Source: Marinobacter bohaiensis (lineage in GTDB: Bacteria > Pseudomonadota > Gammaproteobacteria > Pseudomonadales > Oleiphilaceae). Taken from it: 64,000 nucleotides of DNA. Numbering within the stretch: position 1 is the first letter of the stretch; every line of letters starts with the position of its first letter. The stretch spans positions 186,001 through 250,000 of the forward strand of contig NZ_QGEH01000004.1 of the NCBI RefSeq assembly GCF_003258515.1, given 5' to 3'. This document shows positions 15,776 to 25,857 of this stretch, piece after piece. The translations under genes and the position numbers were made by a program. The notes below the pieces were generated by a model, which worked only from the letters and a program-made list of their open reading frames with translations, did not search any database and was not told the origin of the DNA.

Positions 15776-17013
15776 TGCGCCGGGCAGCGGTCGTCAACGC
15801 CGGGACGGAAGTCCGCCGGCTGACCGACCCGGATCAGCGGCTCGCCGCAGACATGACCGTCCACGTCCGCCTGACAGCTGGGGCTGTCATGATGCGCCAG
15901 CCACTGCCGATAGGCCGGTTCATTGAGGCCACACTTCTCGGCGACGTAGGCCGTGGGGTTCTCGAAATAGCGGGCAATGTCTTCGTAGGGGAGCGTGGTG
16001 TGCCCCAAGCCGGCGTGATAGGCCACCAGGAATACCGTCTGCTGCTTGAGCTCCGCCATCAGAGACTGCTCCGCCGGCTCCTGCCGTGACAGATCCTCGC
16101 ATTCCTGTTCCAGGGCAATGATGCGCTCATTGCGCAGGGCCAGCTCCCGCTGCTTGCGGTCGAGCTGCTCCCGCAACAACACCACTTCGGCATCGCTGGC
16201 TTCGCTGCCGGCGCTTTCCTGCTCGCCCGCCTCGCTCAGTTCCTGCTGCAGGTTCAGGTATTGTTCGTTGCGCTCGGTCAGGCGCGCCTTGAGCTGCTCG
16301 TTGGCCAGACGCTGGCGCTCCAGCTTCTCTTCGAATGTCCGCAGCTCGTTGCGCAGGCCCTGGACTTCGTGGCGATGCTCGCGCTGCATGTCCGACATGG
16401 CATCCCGGTGCACGCTCTGCAGGGTCTTGATGCGCAGCCGCTGCTCGCGGATGGTGCGGGCCAGCCGGACACGCTGCTGGGCCGCTTTCCGCTCTTCGGC
16501 CGATTTACCCCCACGCTGCGCCGGCGTCAGGACGGGGATGTCTTCATCCGCAACCGCCGGCGCCCGCTTCTGGAACTTCAGGCGATTTTCCTGCACCGCC
16601 CGGCGAATGGCCTGGAAGTGGTTACTGCCCGGCGTCATATCCGGGTCCCAGAGGTCGTCGGCATAGCGTGGCTCAGGACATCGGCTGCGGCACACCAGGT
16701 GAATCGGGCCGGCCCCCAGATCGGGCCCGTGCGGCCCCTGCACGGCAAAGCGCTCCACCGGAATGTTCCAGTGGCTGTCGGCCCGGCCTTCCTCGTCGAA
16801 ATAGATACGGAAGAACACCAGCCCCAGAATGCCCAGGTCCGGTGCCAGGTTGATGTAGACCGCGCGCACGTCCGTGTCGGCCAGGTCGGAAAGGCCCACA
16901 TAACCGTCCAGGAAGGCACCGAACTCGGATCCGCGCATCTGACGTGACACCGCCGGCCCATCCATCAGGAATACCGCCGAGTAGCCCTCGTCCGCCGCAG
17001 CGGGTTTTGCCAT
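15763..17013 (-). CDS. Coiled-coil protein with Cys/His-rich C-terminus, function unknown
   Basis: The 416 residues fall into three parts: a globular N-terminal domain (about 1-145), a long coiled coil rich in Arg, Glu, Leu and Gln (about 165-300), and a C-terminal region with several Cys and His residues (CGL, SCQ, HVCGEP, RCPAH) that may bind zinc. The ATG at 17013 has a GGAGG ribosome-binding site. It lies between DUF1853 and fadH, as a similar protein appears to in Pseudomonas as far as I recall. Such proteins are sometimes labelled as chromosome-partition or repair ATPases, but I see no Walker motif. It has no signal peptide, so it is cytosolic. Confidence 0.85.
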   Translation of the reverse strand: MAKPAAADEGYSAVFLMDGPAVSRQMRGSEFGAFLDGYVGLSDLADTDVRAVYINLAPDLGILGLVFFRIYFDEEGRADSHWNIPVERFAVQGPHGPDLGAGPIHLVCRSRCPEPRYADDLWDPDMTPGSNHFQAIRRAVQENRLKFQKRAPAVADEDIPVLTPAQRGGKSAEERKAAQQRVRLARTIREQRLRIKTLQSVHRDAMSDMQREHRHEVQGLRNELRTFEEKLERQRLANEQLKARLTERNEQYLNLQQELSEAGEQESAGSEASDAEVVLLREQLDRKQRELALRNERIIALEQECEDLSRQEPAEQSLMAELKQQTVFLVAYHAGLGHTTLPYEDIARYFENPTAYVAEKCGLNEPAYRQWLAHHDSPSCQADVDGHVCGEPLIRVGQPADFRPGVDDRCPAHQEG

Positions 17014-17232
17014 GCCTAGCCTCCGGTTATGCCGTAATGCGTCAGAAACCAACGAAATGGGTCCTTAATTCAACGCCTATTGTAGACGTCCGGATTCAGA
17101 CGGTAAGTACAAAACTGCAAAGATTTGAAACGGGAAGGACAGCAAAGGCCGGCAGCGGCAGCCGGGACGGCGCGAAAGGTAACTACGACCACCGTCGGAA
17201 GCGGTGGTCGTGGCGCTGGCAGGCAGGGGCGA

Positions 17233-19353
<2,121 letters not shown>

Positions 19354-19393
19354 TTAAATTACTGGCCGCCGTTGCACCGGACAATATCCTCAA

Positions 19394-19425
19394 ATAACAT
19401 TTGATTATCTTCAGACAACATTTCA
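19394..19425. promoter_or_regulatory. Direct-repeat operator between fadH and the AraC gene
   Basis: AACATTT occurs at 19396-19402 and again at 19417-19423, exactly 21 bp apart, within the wider match A(t/c)AACATTT(g/c)A. AraC-family dimers bind direct half-sites on one helix face with this spacing. The second copy ends 10 bp before the regulator's ATG, so autoregulation and control of divergent fadH are both possible. This is inference from spacing. Confidence 0.5.
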
Positions 19426-19432
19426 AAAAATA

Positions 19433-20473
19433 ATGGAAGCCGCCATATCCGCTCGCCGCCGCCACGCCCTGGGTGATATCAGCGTGCTCTACCTTCACGT
19501 AATGGCGCGCGCCGTCGCCGACCTGGGACACGACATCGCTCCAGACTTCGAGCAGTTCGGCATCGGCGAGACGCTCCTGCAGGCCCCCGAAGCCCGAATC
19601 AGCATCCCCCGCTTCATGCGGCTGGGCCACGCAGCCATCCGGCGCACCGGTGACCCCAACCTGGGGCTGTCCATGGGCGCACTGAACCGCCCGGTGGATG
19701 CCGGGCTGTCGGGCCTGGCCGGCATGAGCGCGGCAACCGCCGGCGAAGGCCTGGCGACAATCATCGCCTACTCCCTGCTGAACAGCCGCAACAGCCGCGG
19801 GCACCCCCGTTACGATGCAGTGCGGCACCGGGCGTGCTTCTATTCCATCCGCCCCTACAACCGCTACAACTTTTTCGTGGTGGATTCGGTGATGGCCGGC
19901 TGGACCCAGTTCCTGCGGCGCATGACGGCTCAGGACGCGGTATTGGAGCATGTCTGCATTGAATACCCGGACCAGGGCGAGCGGGCCGCATTCGAGGCAT
20001 GGTTTCAATGCCCGGTCACTTTCGGGGCGAGGGAGAACCACCTGCAGATCCGCCCGGAGATCGCCGCCACGCCGTCGCTGGAGGCGCATCCGGCCATGCA
20101 TCGGGCGCTCCGCCAACAATGCGAGGCGCAACTCAAGCGGATTCGCGGTGGCTGGACGGTGATGGATCAGGTGCGGGAAAAACTGACACCCATGCTGGAC
20201 GGGCAATCGCCTTCCCTGGAGGAGGTGGCGGCGGAACTGGGCATGGCGCCCTGGACCCTACAGCGCCAGCTGAACGCGGAACAGACGCGGTTCAAGGATC
20301 TGTTGGATGAAACCCGCCGGGACCTGGCGGCGGACTACGTGCTGGAAACGCGGCTTAACGTTGCCGAAATTGCCTGGCTGCTCGGATTCTCCGGCCCGCC
20401 GGCCTTCCACAAGGCTTACCGGCGCTGGTTCGGGATGAGCCCGGGTCAACACCGTCGGCCGGCACAGCCCTGA
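19433..20473 (+). CDS. AraC family transcriptional regulator (arabinose-binding-like N-domain)
   Basis: The 346 residues show an N-terminal ligand-sensing domain of the PF12625 type (DPNLGLSMGALNRPVDAG, about 70-100) and a C-terminal double helix-turn-helix (about 245-340: LEEVAAELGMAPWTLQRQL, then VAEIAWLLGFSGPPAFHKAYRRW). The last block is the AraC signature. It is transcribed away from fadH across 127 bp and is the likely controller of that gene. The ligand may be a fatty acid or acyl-CoA, inferred only from context. Confidence 0.92.
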   Translation: MEAAISARRRHALGDISVLYLHVMARAVADLGHDIAPDFEQFGIGETLLQAPEARISIPRFMRLGHAAIRRTGDPNLGLSMGALNRPVDAGLSGLAGMSAATAGEGLATIIAYSLLNSRNSRGHPRYDAVRHRACFYSIRPYNRYNFFVVDSVMAGWTQFLRRMTAQDAVLEHVCIEYPDQGERAAFEAWFQCPVTFGARENHLQIRPEIAATPSLEAHPAMHRALRQQCEAQLKRIRGGWTVMDQVREKLTPMLDGQSPSLEEVAAELGMAPWTLQRQLNAEQTRFKDLLDETRRDLAADYVLETRLNVAEIAWLLGFSGPPAFHKAYRRWFGMSPGQHRRPAQP

Positions 20474-20493
20474 CATGGCGGCGTCGAGCGACC

Positions 20494-20580
20494 TCACATC
20501 TCAACGGCATCGTCGCCGTCGTCCTCATCCTCGAGCTCGTCAAAGTAGCGGTCGAGCAGCTCTTCTTCGTAATCAATCAT
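20494..20580 (-). CDS. Acidic microprotein, 28 residues
   Basis: The reading frame starts MIDYEEELLDRYFDELED, continues with a run of Asp/Glu, and ends DAVEM before TGA. Of 28 residues 16 are Asp or Glu, giving a strongly acidic chain with a short amphipathic helix-like start. An AGGAG ribosome-binding site lies eight bases before the ATG; another ATG five bases upstream is out of frame and stops at once. It lies 165 bp after tRNA-Asp on the same strand and could be on the tail of the tRNA transcript. I do not recognise the family. Coding status is supported by the ribosome-binding site and composition only. Confidence 0.6.
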   Translation of the reverse strand: MIDYEEELLDRYFDELEDEDDGDDAVEM

Positions 20581-20745
20581 GGCATTGTCTCCTGAACTGG
20601 CCGCCTGGAATGGAGGCGCGCGAAAACCAGAATACCGGGGAGAGTATGACCGACGGATGACAACCAGATGACAGAACGGACTGGAATTGAAGAAGATCGT
20701 GTAAACGGAAAAAGGGAAATCAGAGAAAAGCAGGGGAAGGAAAAA

Positions 20746-20822
20746 TGGCGGAGCGGACGGGACTCGAACCCGCGACCCCCGGCGTGACAGGCCGGTATTC
20801 TAACCAGCTGAACTACCGCTCC
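20746..20822 (-). tRNA. tRNA-Asp (anticodon GTC)
   Basis: The 77-nt sequence folds as a standard cloverleaf: acceptor stem GGAGCGG/CCGCTCC, the D-arm with AGCTGGTTA, anticodon loop CTGTCAC, and T-arm with GGTTCGAGTCC. CCA is encoded at the 3' end. It matches the E. coli tRNA-Asp at most positions. A perfect consensus promoter lies just upstream. Confidence 0.97.
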
Positions 20823-20864
20823 GCGCTATTCGTTGACGCCGTTCAGTAGCGACAACGAGGGCGC

Positions 20865-20892
20865 ATTATATAGAGGTCCTGTTTCATGTCAA
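20865..20892 (-). promoter_or_regulatory. Consensus sigma70 promoter of tRNA-Asp
   Basis: TTGACA (20887-20892) and TATAAT (20865-20870) are separated by 16 bp on the minus strand. A GC-rich discriminator (GCGC, 20861-20864) follows, as in stringently controlled stable-RNA promoters. AT-rich DNA upstream (about 20893-20960) resembles an UP element. Confidence 0.9.
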
Positions 20893-20983
20893 CGCTTTTG
20901 ACCAAGGTTTCTGAAAATTTTTTGAAACACCTTAAAAAAGACTGATTTTTAAACGATTTTTCGGGCATTGAGGGAAACGAACC

Positions 20984-21006
20984 GGCCCCACCCGACAGGC
21001 GGGGCC
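20984..21006 (-). terminator. Hairpin after the second AraC gene
   Basis: GGCCCC (20984-20989) pairs with GGGGCC (21001-21006) around an 11-nt loop, 8 bp after the AraC stop. A short TCGTTTCCC tail is only partly U-rich, so termination strength is uncertain. Confidence 0.5.
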
Positions 21007-21013
21007 ATACGGA

Positions 21014-22051
21014 CTAGCCGGCCTGGGCGTCCAGGTAGACTTCCCGCCCCTGGGCGGTCTTGCGGTACTCGATCGGCGTCATCCCCGACCAGCGCTTGAA
21101 CGCCCGGTAGAAGGTCGACGGTTCGGAAAAGCCGGTGAGGTAGACAATCTCATCGATGGACTCGTCGGTGGTGGCGAGCAGCTGACGGGCCAGCCGGTAG
21201 CGGAAATCCGCCAGCACCTGGTTGAAGCTGGTTTCCGCCTCGGTCAGACGGGTACGCAGCGTGCGCGGTTTGATATCCAGCCGCTCGGCCACCGAATCCA
21301 GGGTGACCTCGCCGCTGTCCAGCAGTTCAGCAATGATGCGCTCCACCTGCCCCACGATGTCCTTCTTCTCCAGACGCGCCACCTGCTCGCTGGCGAAACG
21401 TTCGTGCAGAGCCAGCAGCTCGGGCTCGGCGTGGGGAGAGGCGTGTGCCAGCAGGCGCGCCGGAAAATACATCCGGTTCTCCTCGGCACCGAAGACCACC
21501 TCACAGCCAAGTACCTCGGCCACGTGATCCTCGCCGGCGTCACGCTGATGTTCGAATTCCACCCGGGAACACTCGAATCGGTCCTCGGTAATGGACTTGA
21601 AGAAGATGATCAGCCCCAGCACAAAGCATTCATTGAAGTGTTTGAGGCGGCGCACCTCATCGGAGGCGGCGTCCAGAACCAGGCAGGCCTGCTCGCCGTC
21701 GATGAAGAACTCGTTGTTGGCGGCATCACTGAGCAGGCGCTGGTAGTTGAGAGCCCGGCGCAGGCCTTCGCCGAATGTAGGGCTGCTGAGGAAGAGATAT
21801 TCCAGCACCTGCCCCTTGTAGGTGGGCAGGTTCTGGCCGAGGTGGAGACCGATATCCGGATCACCGGAGACCTCCTCGACGATCTGCCAGAAGAAGAGCT
21901 GTGCGTTATGGGGCGTCCGGAGCTGGGCCGAATTCAGGTAGCTCTCATCAACCCCGAGGCGTCGGAGGATTTCATCCGTGTCGACCCCTTTGCGTTTCAT
22001 GGCCTGATAGATCAGGCGCAACATCACACCCGCATCACGAAGTTCCTGCAT
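21014..22051 (-). CDS. AraC family transcriptional regulator
   Basis: The 345 residues have the PF12625-type sensing domain (for example SGDPDIGLHLGQNLPTYKG, about 60-80) and a C-terminal AraC domain with LDSVAERLDIKPRTLRTRL and IDEIVYLTGFSEPSTFYRAFKRW, ending SGMTPIEYR. It is divergent from a MaoC-like hydratase gene across a 403-bp gap and may control it. TTATTGT occurs twice about 31 bp apart in its own leader (22063 and 22094), a possible autoregulatory pair. Confidence 0.92.
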   Translation of the reverse strand: MQELRDAGVMLRLIYQAMKRKGVDTDEILRRLGVDESYLNSAQLRTPHNAQLFFWQIVEEVSGDPDIGLHLGQNLPTYKGQVLEYLFLSSPTFGEGLRRALNYQRLLSDAANNEFFIDGEQACLVLDAASDEVRRLKHFNECFVLGLIIFFKSITEDRFECSRVEFEHQRDAGEDHVAEVLGCEVVFGAEENRMYFPARLLAHASPHAEPELLALHERFASEQVARLEKKDIVGQVERIIAELLDSGEVTLDSVAERLDIKPRTLRTRLTEAETSFNQVLADFRYRLARQLLATTDESIDEIVYLTGFSEPSTFYRAFKRWSGMTPIEYRKTAQGREVYLDAQAG

Positions 22052-22454
22052 GTTGATCCCGCTTATTGTTGTGGGAGCTCTTCATGGGCTCCTTTATTGT
22101 GGTACTGCGTTGGCCAGCTCGCCCCGGCGATTTGACGGGTGAGTCAATGTCCGCCGGGAACGGGTCTGAGACACTCAGCCACTCAGGGCGTGTCGCCTCC
22201 AGACCATCGCCGTCGCATCGACGGCCGGCCAACCCCCTCGAACTCTGGACAGTTGTACCAGATTTTAAGCCGAACCAGTAGCGCCGAACCGGGCGCCATG
22301 TGACGGGCGCCGGTCGGCCGGAGACGCCGGAAATTCCCCATCCTTTGGGGTCGGGATCAGACCGTCGCTCCGGACTGTGGCCCAATATGACTCATAATAG
22401 ACCGAATACGTCCCACCACAAGGACGAACCAGCACACCGACGAGGTCGATCACC
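22052..22454. other. Divergent regulatory gap without genes
   Basis: This 403-bp gap separates the AraC gene and the MaoC-like gene. It has no credible ORF. It holds two TTATTGT repeats (22063-22069, 22094-22100), a short hairpin GGAGC/GCTCC between them, and a -10-like CATAAT near 22394 for the rightward gene. No other structure is clear. Confidence 0.5.
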
Positions 22455-23330
22455 ATGCCGGATGTCATTTCCTACACCCACCAGCCTCCCAACCTGTGGT
22501 CACTCTACGGCAAGGCGTTGCGCGCCGGTGGCTCTGGCGAGTCCGCGCCGGTCATTCCGCCGCTGCAGGCCGAACTGCTGGGTGTCACCAGCGACACCCA
22601 CCGCCTCGAACGCTACGCCGCGGTGTGCGGTTTTCGCGGCGGCTCGCGCATGCCCCTGACCTGGCCGCACATACTGGCGTTCCCACTGCACCTGCGGTTG
22701 CTGACGGACCCGTCGTTTCCCCTGCCGCTGCTGGGACTGGTGCACCTGCGCAATCGCATCGAGCAGGTGCGCCCCATCGCTTGCGGTGAGTGCCTCGACA
22801 TCCGCGTGCATCTCGACAACCAGGTGGCCACGGACAAGGGCATCGAGTTCGACCTGGTCACCGAAGCCAGCAGCGCGGGCCGCCGGATCTGGCGGGAAAC
22901 CAGCACCAACCTGTACCGTCAGGCCAGGGGCGGGAACGAGACTGCGGGCACCAAACCGAAACCGCCTGCGCCGGAAAGCTATCCCAACCATGCCACGATC
23001 ACCGCCGGGGCGTCGTTGGGGCGTCGCTACGGCCGGCTCTCCGGCGACCTCAACCCGATCCATATGCACGCGCTGTCCGCCAGGCTGTTCGGCTTCCCCA
23101 GGGCAATCGCCCATGGCATGTGGAGCAAGGCGCACTGCCTGGCGCTGCTGGAGCGACAGCACGGCTGGCAGGACGGCCCTGTAACCGTCACAGCCAGCTT
23201 CAAGAAGCCATTATTCCTGCCGGGCAAGGCGCAGCTCAACTGGGACGAAAAGAAGGATCGCTGGGCCTACCAGCTATTGAACGAAAAAGGCGACGCGCCG
23301 CACCTGACGGGCGAGATTGTCTGGGGATAG
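22455..23330 (+). CDS. MaoC-like acyl-CoA dehydratase
   Basis: The 291 residues form a double-hotdog protein. The C-terminal half carries the hydratase-2 motif: SGDLNPIHMHALSARLFGFP followed by AIAHGMW (about 200-225), with Asp and His as the expected catalytic pair. Hydratase-2 enzymes convert trans-2-enoyl-CoA to (R)-3-hydroxyacyl-CoA, often feeding polyhydroxyalkanoate or lipid pathways. The N-terminal half looks like a degenerate hotdog. An AGGT-type ribosome-binding site precedes the ATG. The divergent AraC regulator is the likely control gene. The exact substrate is unknown. Confidence 0.88.
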   Translation: MPDVISYTHQPPNLWSLYGKALRAGGSGESAPVIPPLQAELLGVTSDTHRLERYAAVCGFRGGSRMPLTWPHILAFPLHLRLLTDPSFPLPLLGLVHLRNRIEQVRPIACGECLDIRVHLDNQVATDKGIEFDLVTEASSAGRRIWRETSTNLYRQARGGNETAGTKPKPPAPESYPNHATITAGASLGRRYGRLSGDLNPIHMHALSARLFGFPRAIAHGMWSKAHCLALLERQHGWQDGPVTVTASFKKPLFLPGKAQLNWDEKKDRWAYQLLNEKGDAPHLTGEIVWG

Positions 23331-23422
23331 AAAGAGAGGATCAGGGAGCGGACGATCTCATGCCACAGAAGCTTGAAAAGGGGTTGCAAAACACCCGTAT
23401 CCCAAAAGCACCGAGATAATCT

Positions 23423-23445
23423 CCCTCTCCCCTCGCGGGAGAGGG
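23423..23445. repeat. Short palindromic hairpin CCCTCTCCC/GGGAGAGGG
   Basis: A perfect 9-bp inverted repeat with a 5-nt loop lies in the gap after the MaoC-like gene. Similar CTCCCTCTCCC palindromes are scattered in many proteobacterial genomes, often as REP-like or transcript-end elements. There is no T-run, so it is not a classic terminator. Confidence 0.6.
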
Positions 23446-23525
23446 CCGGAGAAGACTACGCAGAGGGGGAAGCGCCGTCAGGCGCTCATGGTTGCCAGAT
23501 GCCCCCTGGATCGGGGAAGGCCTCG

Positions 23526-23597
23526 GCCGTCCCATGGACGGCTCGGAAGCTGAAGCGTCCGCTACATGGCGAACGCCAGTACCCATGGGTCAAGCGG
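23526..23597. repeat. Two-hairpin intergenic repeat, copy A
   Basis: A hairpin CCGTCC-CAT-GGACGG (23527-23541) is followed by CTCGGAAGCTGAAGCGTCCG (23542-23561), CTACAT and GGCGAACGCCAG. The same order (hairpin, CTCGGAA, CTGAAG, TCCGCTACAT, then GGCGAACGCCAG) is present near 45662-45767. The shared blocks outside coding DNA indicate a dispersed element. In copy A the second stem has drifted and is less perfect. Confidence 0.6.
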
Positions 23598-23613
23598 CCA
23601 TGGGACCGCCGCC

Positions 23614-25185
23614 TTACTCAGACGCTTCTTCGACCGGCTGCTCCGCCGTCACCGGCGCCACCGGCAGCGTGAAGTAGAAGCGCGCACCGCCCTCGTCGGG
23701 ACGCTCGAAGCCGATTTCGCCGCCCTGGGACTGGATCAGGCTGCGGCACAGCGCCAGCCCGATCCCCATGCCTTCCTGCTTGGTGGTGAAGAACGGGTGG
23801 AACAGCTTGTCCTCGGCGTCCTCCGGAAGCCCCACGCCACGGTCCAGCACCTCGATACGGACGTGCGACGCGTCGATCATCGACGCCCTGACATGAACCG
23901 GATCGGTGCTCCTGGCGCTGCGGGTGGCCTCCAAAGCGTTGCGGATCAGGTTGAGCGCGACCTGCTGCACCTGGATGGGATCGGCCAGCACATCGGGAAC
24001 ATCGTCGTCGATGTCCAGCTCCACCGCCACCTGGTTGGTGCGGGCGTCGACCTCGGCGAACTGGCGGGTTTCCTCCAGCAGCGACGCCACGTTGATCACT
24101 TCCTTGCCGGTGGCCGGCTTCTTCACGAAGCTACGGATACGCCGGATCACCTCGCTGGCACGGTGCGCCTGGGCCTCGATTTTCTGCAGCGTCTGCTGGG
24201 CGAGATCCCGGTTGAGGTCGTCCGCGGCCAGAATACGGGCGGACACCCGCACGTAATTGGAAATCGCCGTCAGCGGCTGGTTCACCTCGTGGGCAAACCC
24301 CGCCGCCATCTCACCCATGGTGGACAGGCGCGAAGCATGGGCCAACTGGTCGCGCTGGGCGTCCACGGTTTCGCGGGCCTCGTCCAGGGCGCGCTCGTTT
24401 TCCAGCTCGGCGGAAATGTCGCGGAACACCACCACGGCACCCAGCACGTCGTCTTCCTCAAGCTTGGGGCTGGAGCGGTACTCCGCCGGGAAGGTATCGC
24501 CGTCGGGTCGCTGCAGGGTGATGCCGCGCTGGTGTTCGGCCACACCCTCGCGGCAGGTGCCCATCACCGGCAGGGACCCGGCGTCGGCGACATCGCCGAA
24601 ATGCAGTTCGAAGAAGTTACGCCCCACCAGCTCCTGGGGCTCGACGCCCAACATGGCACCGGCGGCCGGGTTGGCAAAGATGATTTCGCCATCGCGGGTC
24701 AGGCCGTAGATGCCTTCGCTGATGGCATTGAGGATGCGGGCCTGGTCGCTTTCCAGCTGCCGGTTGCGTTCCTGCAGCTGGCGTTCGAGCTGGATGACAC
24801 GGGCATGCGTGGCGACACGGGCAATGACTTCCTGAGCCTGGAACGGTTTGGAGATGTAATCCGCACCGCCCAGGGAGAAACCCTTGACCTTGGCGTCAAC
24901 GTCATCGAGCGCCGACAGGAAAACCACCGCACCATCGGCGGTGTCGGGATTGCCCTTGAGCCGCTGGCAGACTTCGTAGCCGTCCATACCGGGCATCATG
25001 ATATCCAGCAGGATCACTTCCGGCTGGTGGCGCTCGGCGAGGGCCAGGGCCTTTTCCCCCTCGTTGGCGATCAGCAGCCGATAACCTCGATCCTTCAGGG
25101 TCTCGTAGAGCACCTTGAGGTTCTGCGCATTGTCATCGACCAGTAAGATCGTGGCATCGTCGCGCTCGCTCACAATGTCTGTCAT
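23614..25185 (-). CDS. Soluble hybrid sensor kinase (REC-PAS-HisKA-HATPase)
   Basis: The 523 residues begin with a receiver domain (about 10-125, phosphorylated Asp61 in LLDIMMPGMDG), then a coiled linker, a PAS domain (about 148-260), a HisKA helix with His299 in GFAHEVNQPLT, and an ATPase domain with N, G1 and G2 boxes (NLIRNALEA, GVGLPED, GMGIGLAL). There is no membrane segment, so it senses a cytosolic signal or receives phosphate from another kinase. It follows the FixJ-type gene by 45 bp in one operon. The 'HEVNQPL' type groups with FixL/TodS-like kinases. Confidence 0.93.
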   Translation of the reverse strand: MTDIVSERDDATILLVDDNAQNLKVLYETLKDRGYRLLIANEGEKALALAERHQPEVILLDIMMPGMDGYEVCQRLKGNPDTADGAVVFLSALDDVDAKVKGFSLGGADYISKPFQAQEVIARVATHARVIQLERQLQERNRQLESDQARILNAISEGIYGLTRDGEIIFANPAAGAMLGVEPQELVGRNFFELHFGDVADAGSLPVMGTCREGVAEHQRGITLQRPDGDTFPAEYRSSPKLEEDDVLGAVVVFRDISAELENERALDEARETVDAQRDQLAHASRLSTMGEMAAGFAHEVNQPLTAISNYVRVSARILAADDLNRDLAQQTLQKIEAQAHRASEVIRRIRSFVKKPATGKEVINVASLLEETRQFAEVDARTNQVAVELDIDDDVPDVLADPIQVQQVALNLIRNALEATRSARSTDPVHVRASMIDASHVRIEVLDRGVGLPEDAEDKLFHPFFTTKQEGMGIGLALCRSLIQSQGGEIGFERPDEGGARFYFTLPVAPVTAEQPVEEASE

Positions 25186-25230
25186 ATAGTCCGTGCCGAC
25201 TCAGAATGAATGGCCATCTTGGCGTGGCTT

Positions 25231-25857
25231 TCAGGAAGCGTCGATACGGTCCTTTACGGACATGACCATACGTACCAGGTGCGCCAGGGAATGGGTGCCC
25301 ATCTTGTGCATGACCCGGGAACGGTGGATCTCGACGGTGCGCTGGCTGATGTCCAGCTCGATGGCAATCACCTTGTTGGCCTGGCCGGCGATCATACGAT
25401 CCATGATCTCGGTCTCGCGCGGGGTGAGCATGTTGATGCGACGCATGATCTCCTGCTTCTGGCCCAGGGTCTTGCGCTGTTCGCGGTCCTGTTCCAGGGC
25501 CTGTTCGATCTTCTTGAGCAGGTCCTCTTCACGGTACGGTTTCTGGATGAAATCCACCGCGCCCTGCTTCATGGCATCCACCGCCATGGGCACATCGCCG
25601 TGGCCGGTGACGAAGATGATGGGCAGGATCGAATTCTTTTCGTTGAGATGGCGCTGCAGTTCCATGCCGTCCATGCCGGGCATGCGGATATCCAGAACGA
25701 TACAGCCGGCCATGTCCTCGTTGTAACTGCTGAGGAAGGCGTTGGCCGTGGCAAAGGTCTCCACTGCCTTGTCGGAGGACTTGAGCAACAGCTCAAGGGA
25801 GTCACGTACCGCTTCGTCGTCTTCGACTACAAAAACCGTCTCTGTATTCTCACTCAT
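25231..25857 (-). CDS. FixJ-family response regulator
   Basis: The 208 residues comprise a receiver domain (1-125; Asp56 in LDIRMPGMDG, Lys in FIQKPY) and a LuxR-type helix-turn-helix (about 140-200; LTPRETEIMDRMIAGQANKV). It is a DNA-binding partner for the kinase downstream. Its ATG overlaps the stop of the M23 peptidase gene by four bases (ATGA), so translation is probably coupled. Family members regulate respiration, tricarballylate or C2/C4 metabolism; the regulon here is unknown. Confidence 0.94.
   Translation of the reverse strand: MSENTETVFVVEDDEAVRDSLELLLKSSDKAVETFATANAFLSSYNEDMAGCIVLDIRMPGMDGMELQRHLNEKNSILPIIFVTGHGDVPMAVDAMKQGAVDFIQKPYREEDLLKKIEQALEQDREQRKTLGQKQEIMRRINMLTPRETEIMDRMIAGQANKVIAIELDISQRTVEIHRSRVMHKMGTHSLAHLVRMVMSVKDRIDAS

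Noticed and set aside
17186-17210. Hairpin after fadH considered as terminator
   Set aside because: A 9-bp stem is present, but there is no T-run on the relevant strand; it is not listed as a confident feature.
20746-20822. Integration site at tRNA-Asp
   Set aside because: No integrase, no duplicated tRNA 3' end and no change in gene content beside it.
23423-23445. CRISPR-like or attachment-site repeat
   Set aside because: It is a single palindrome with no array of repeats and spacers, and no integrase or tRNA end nearby.
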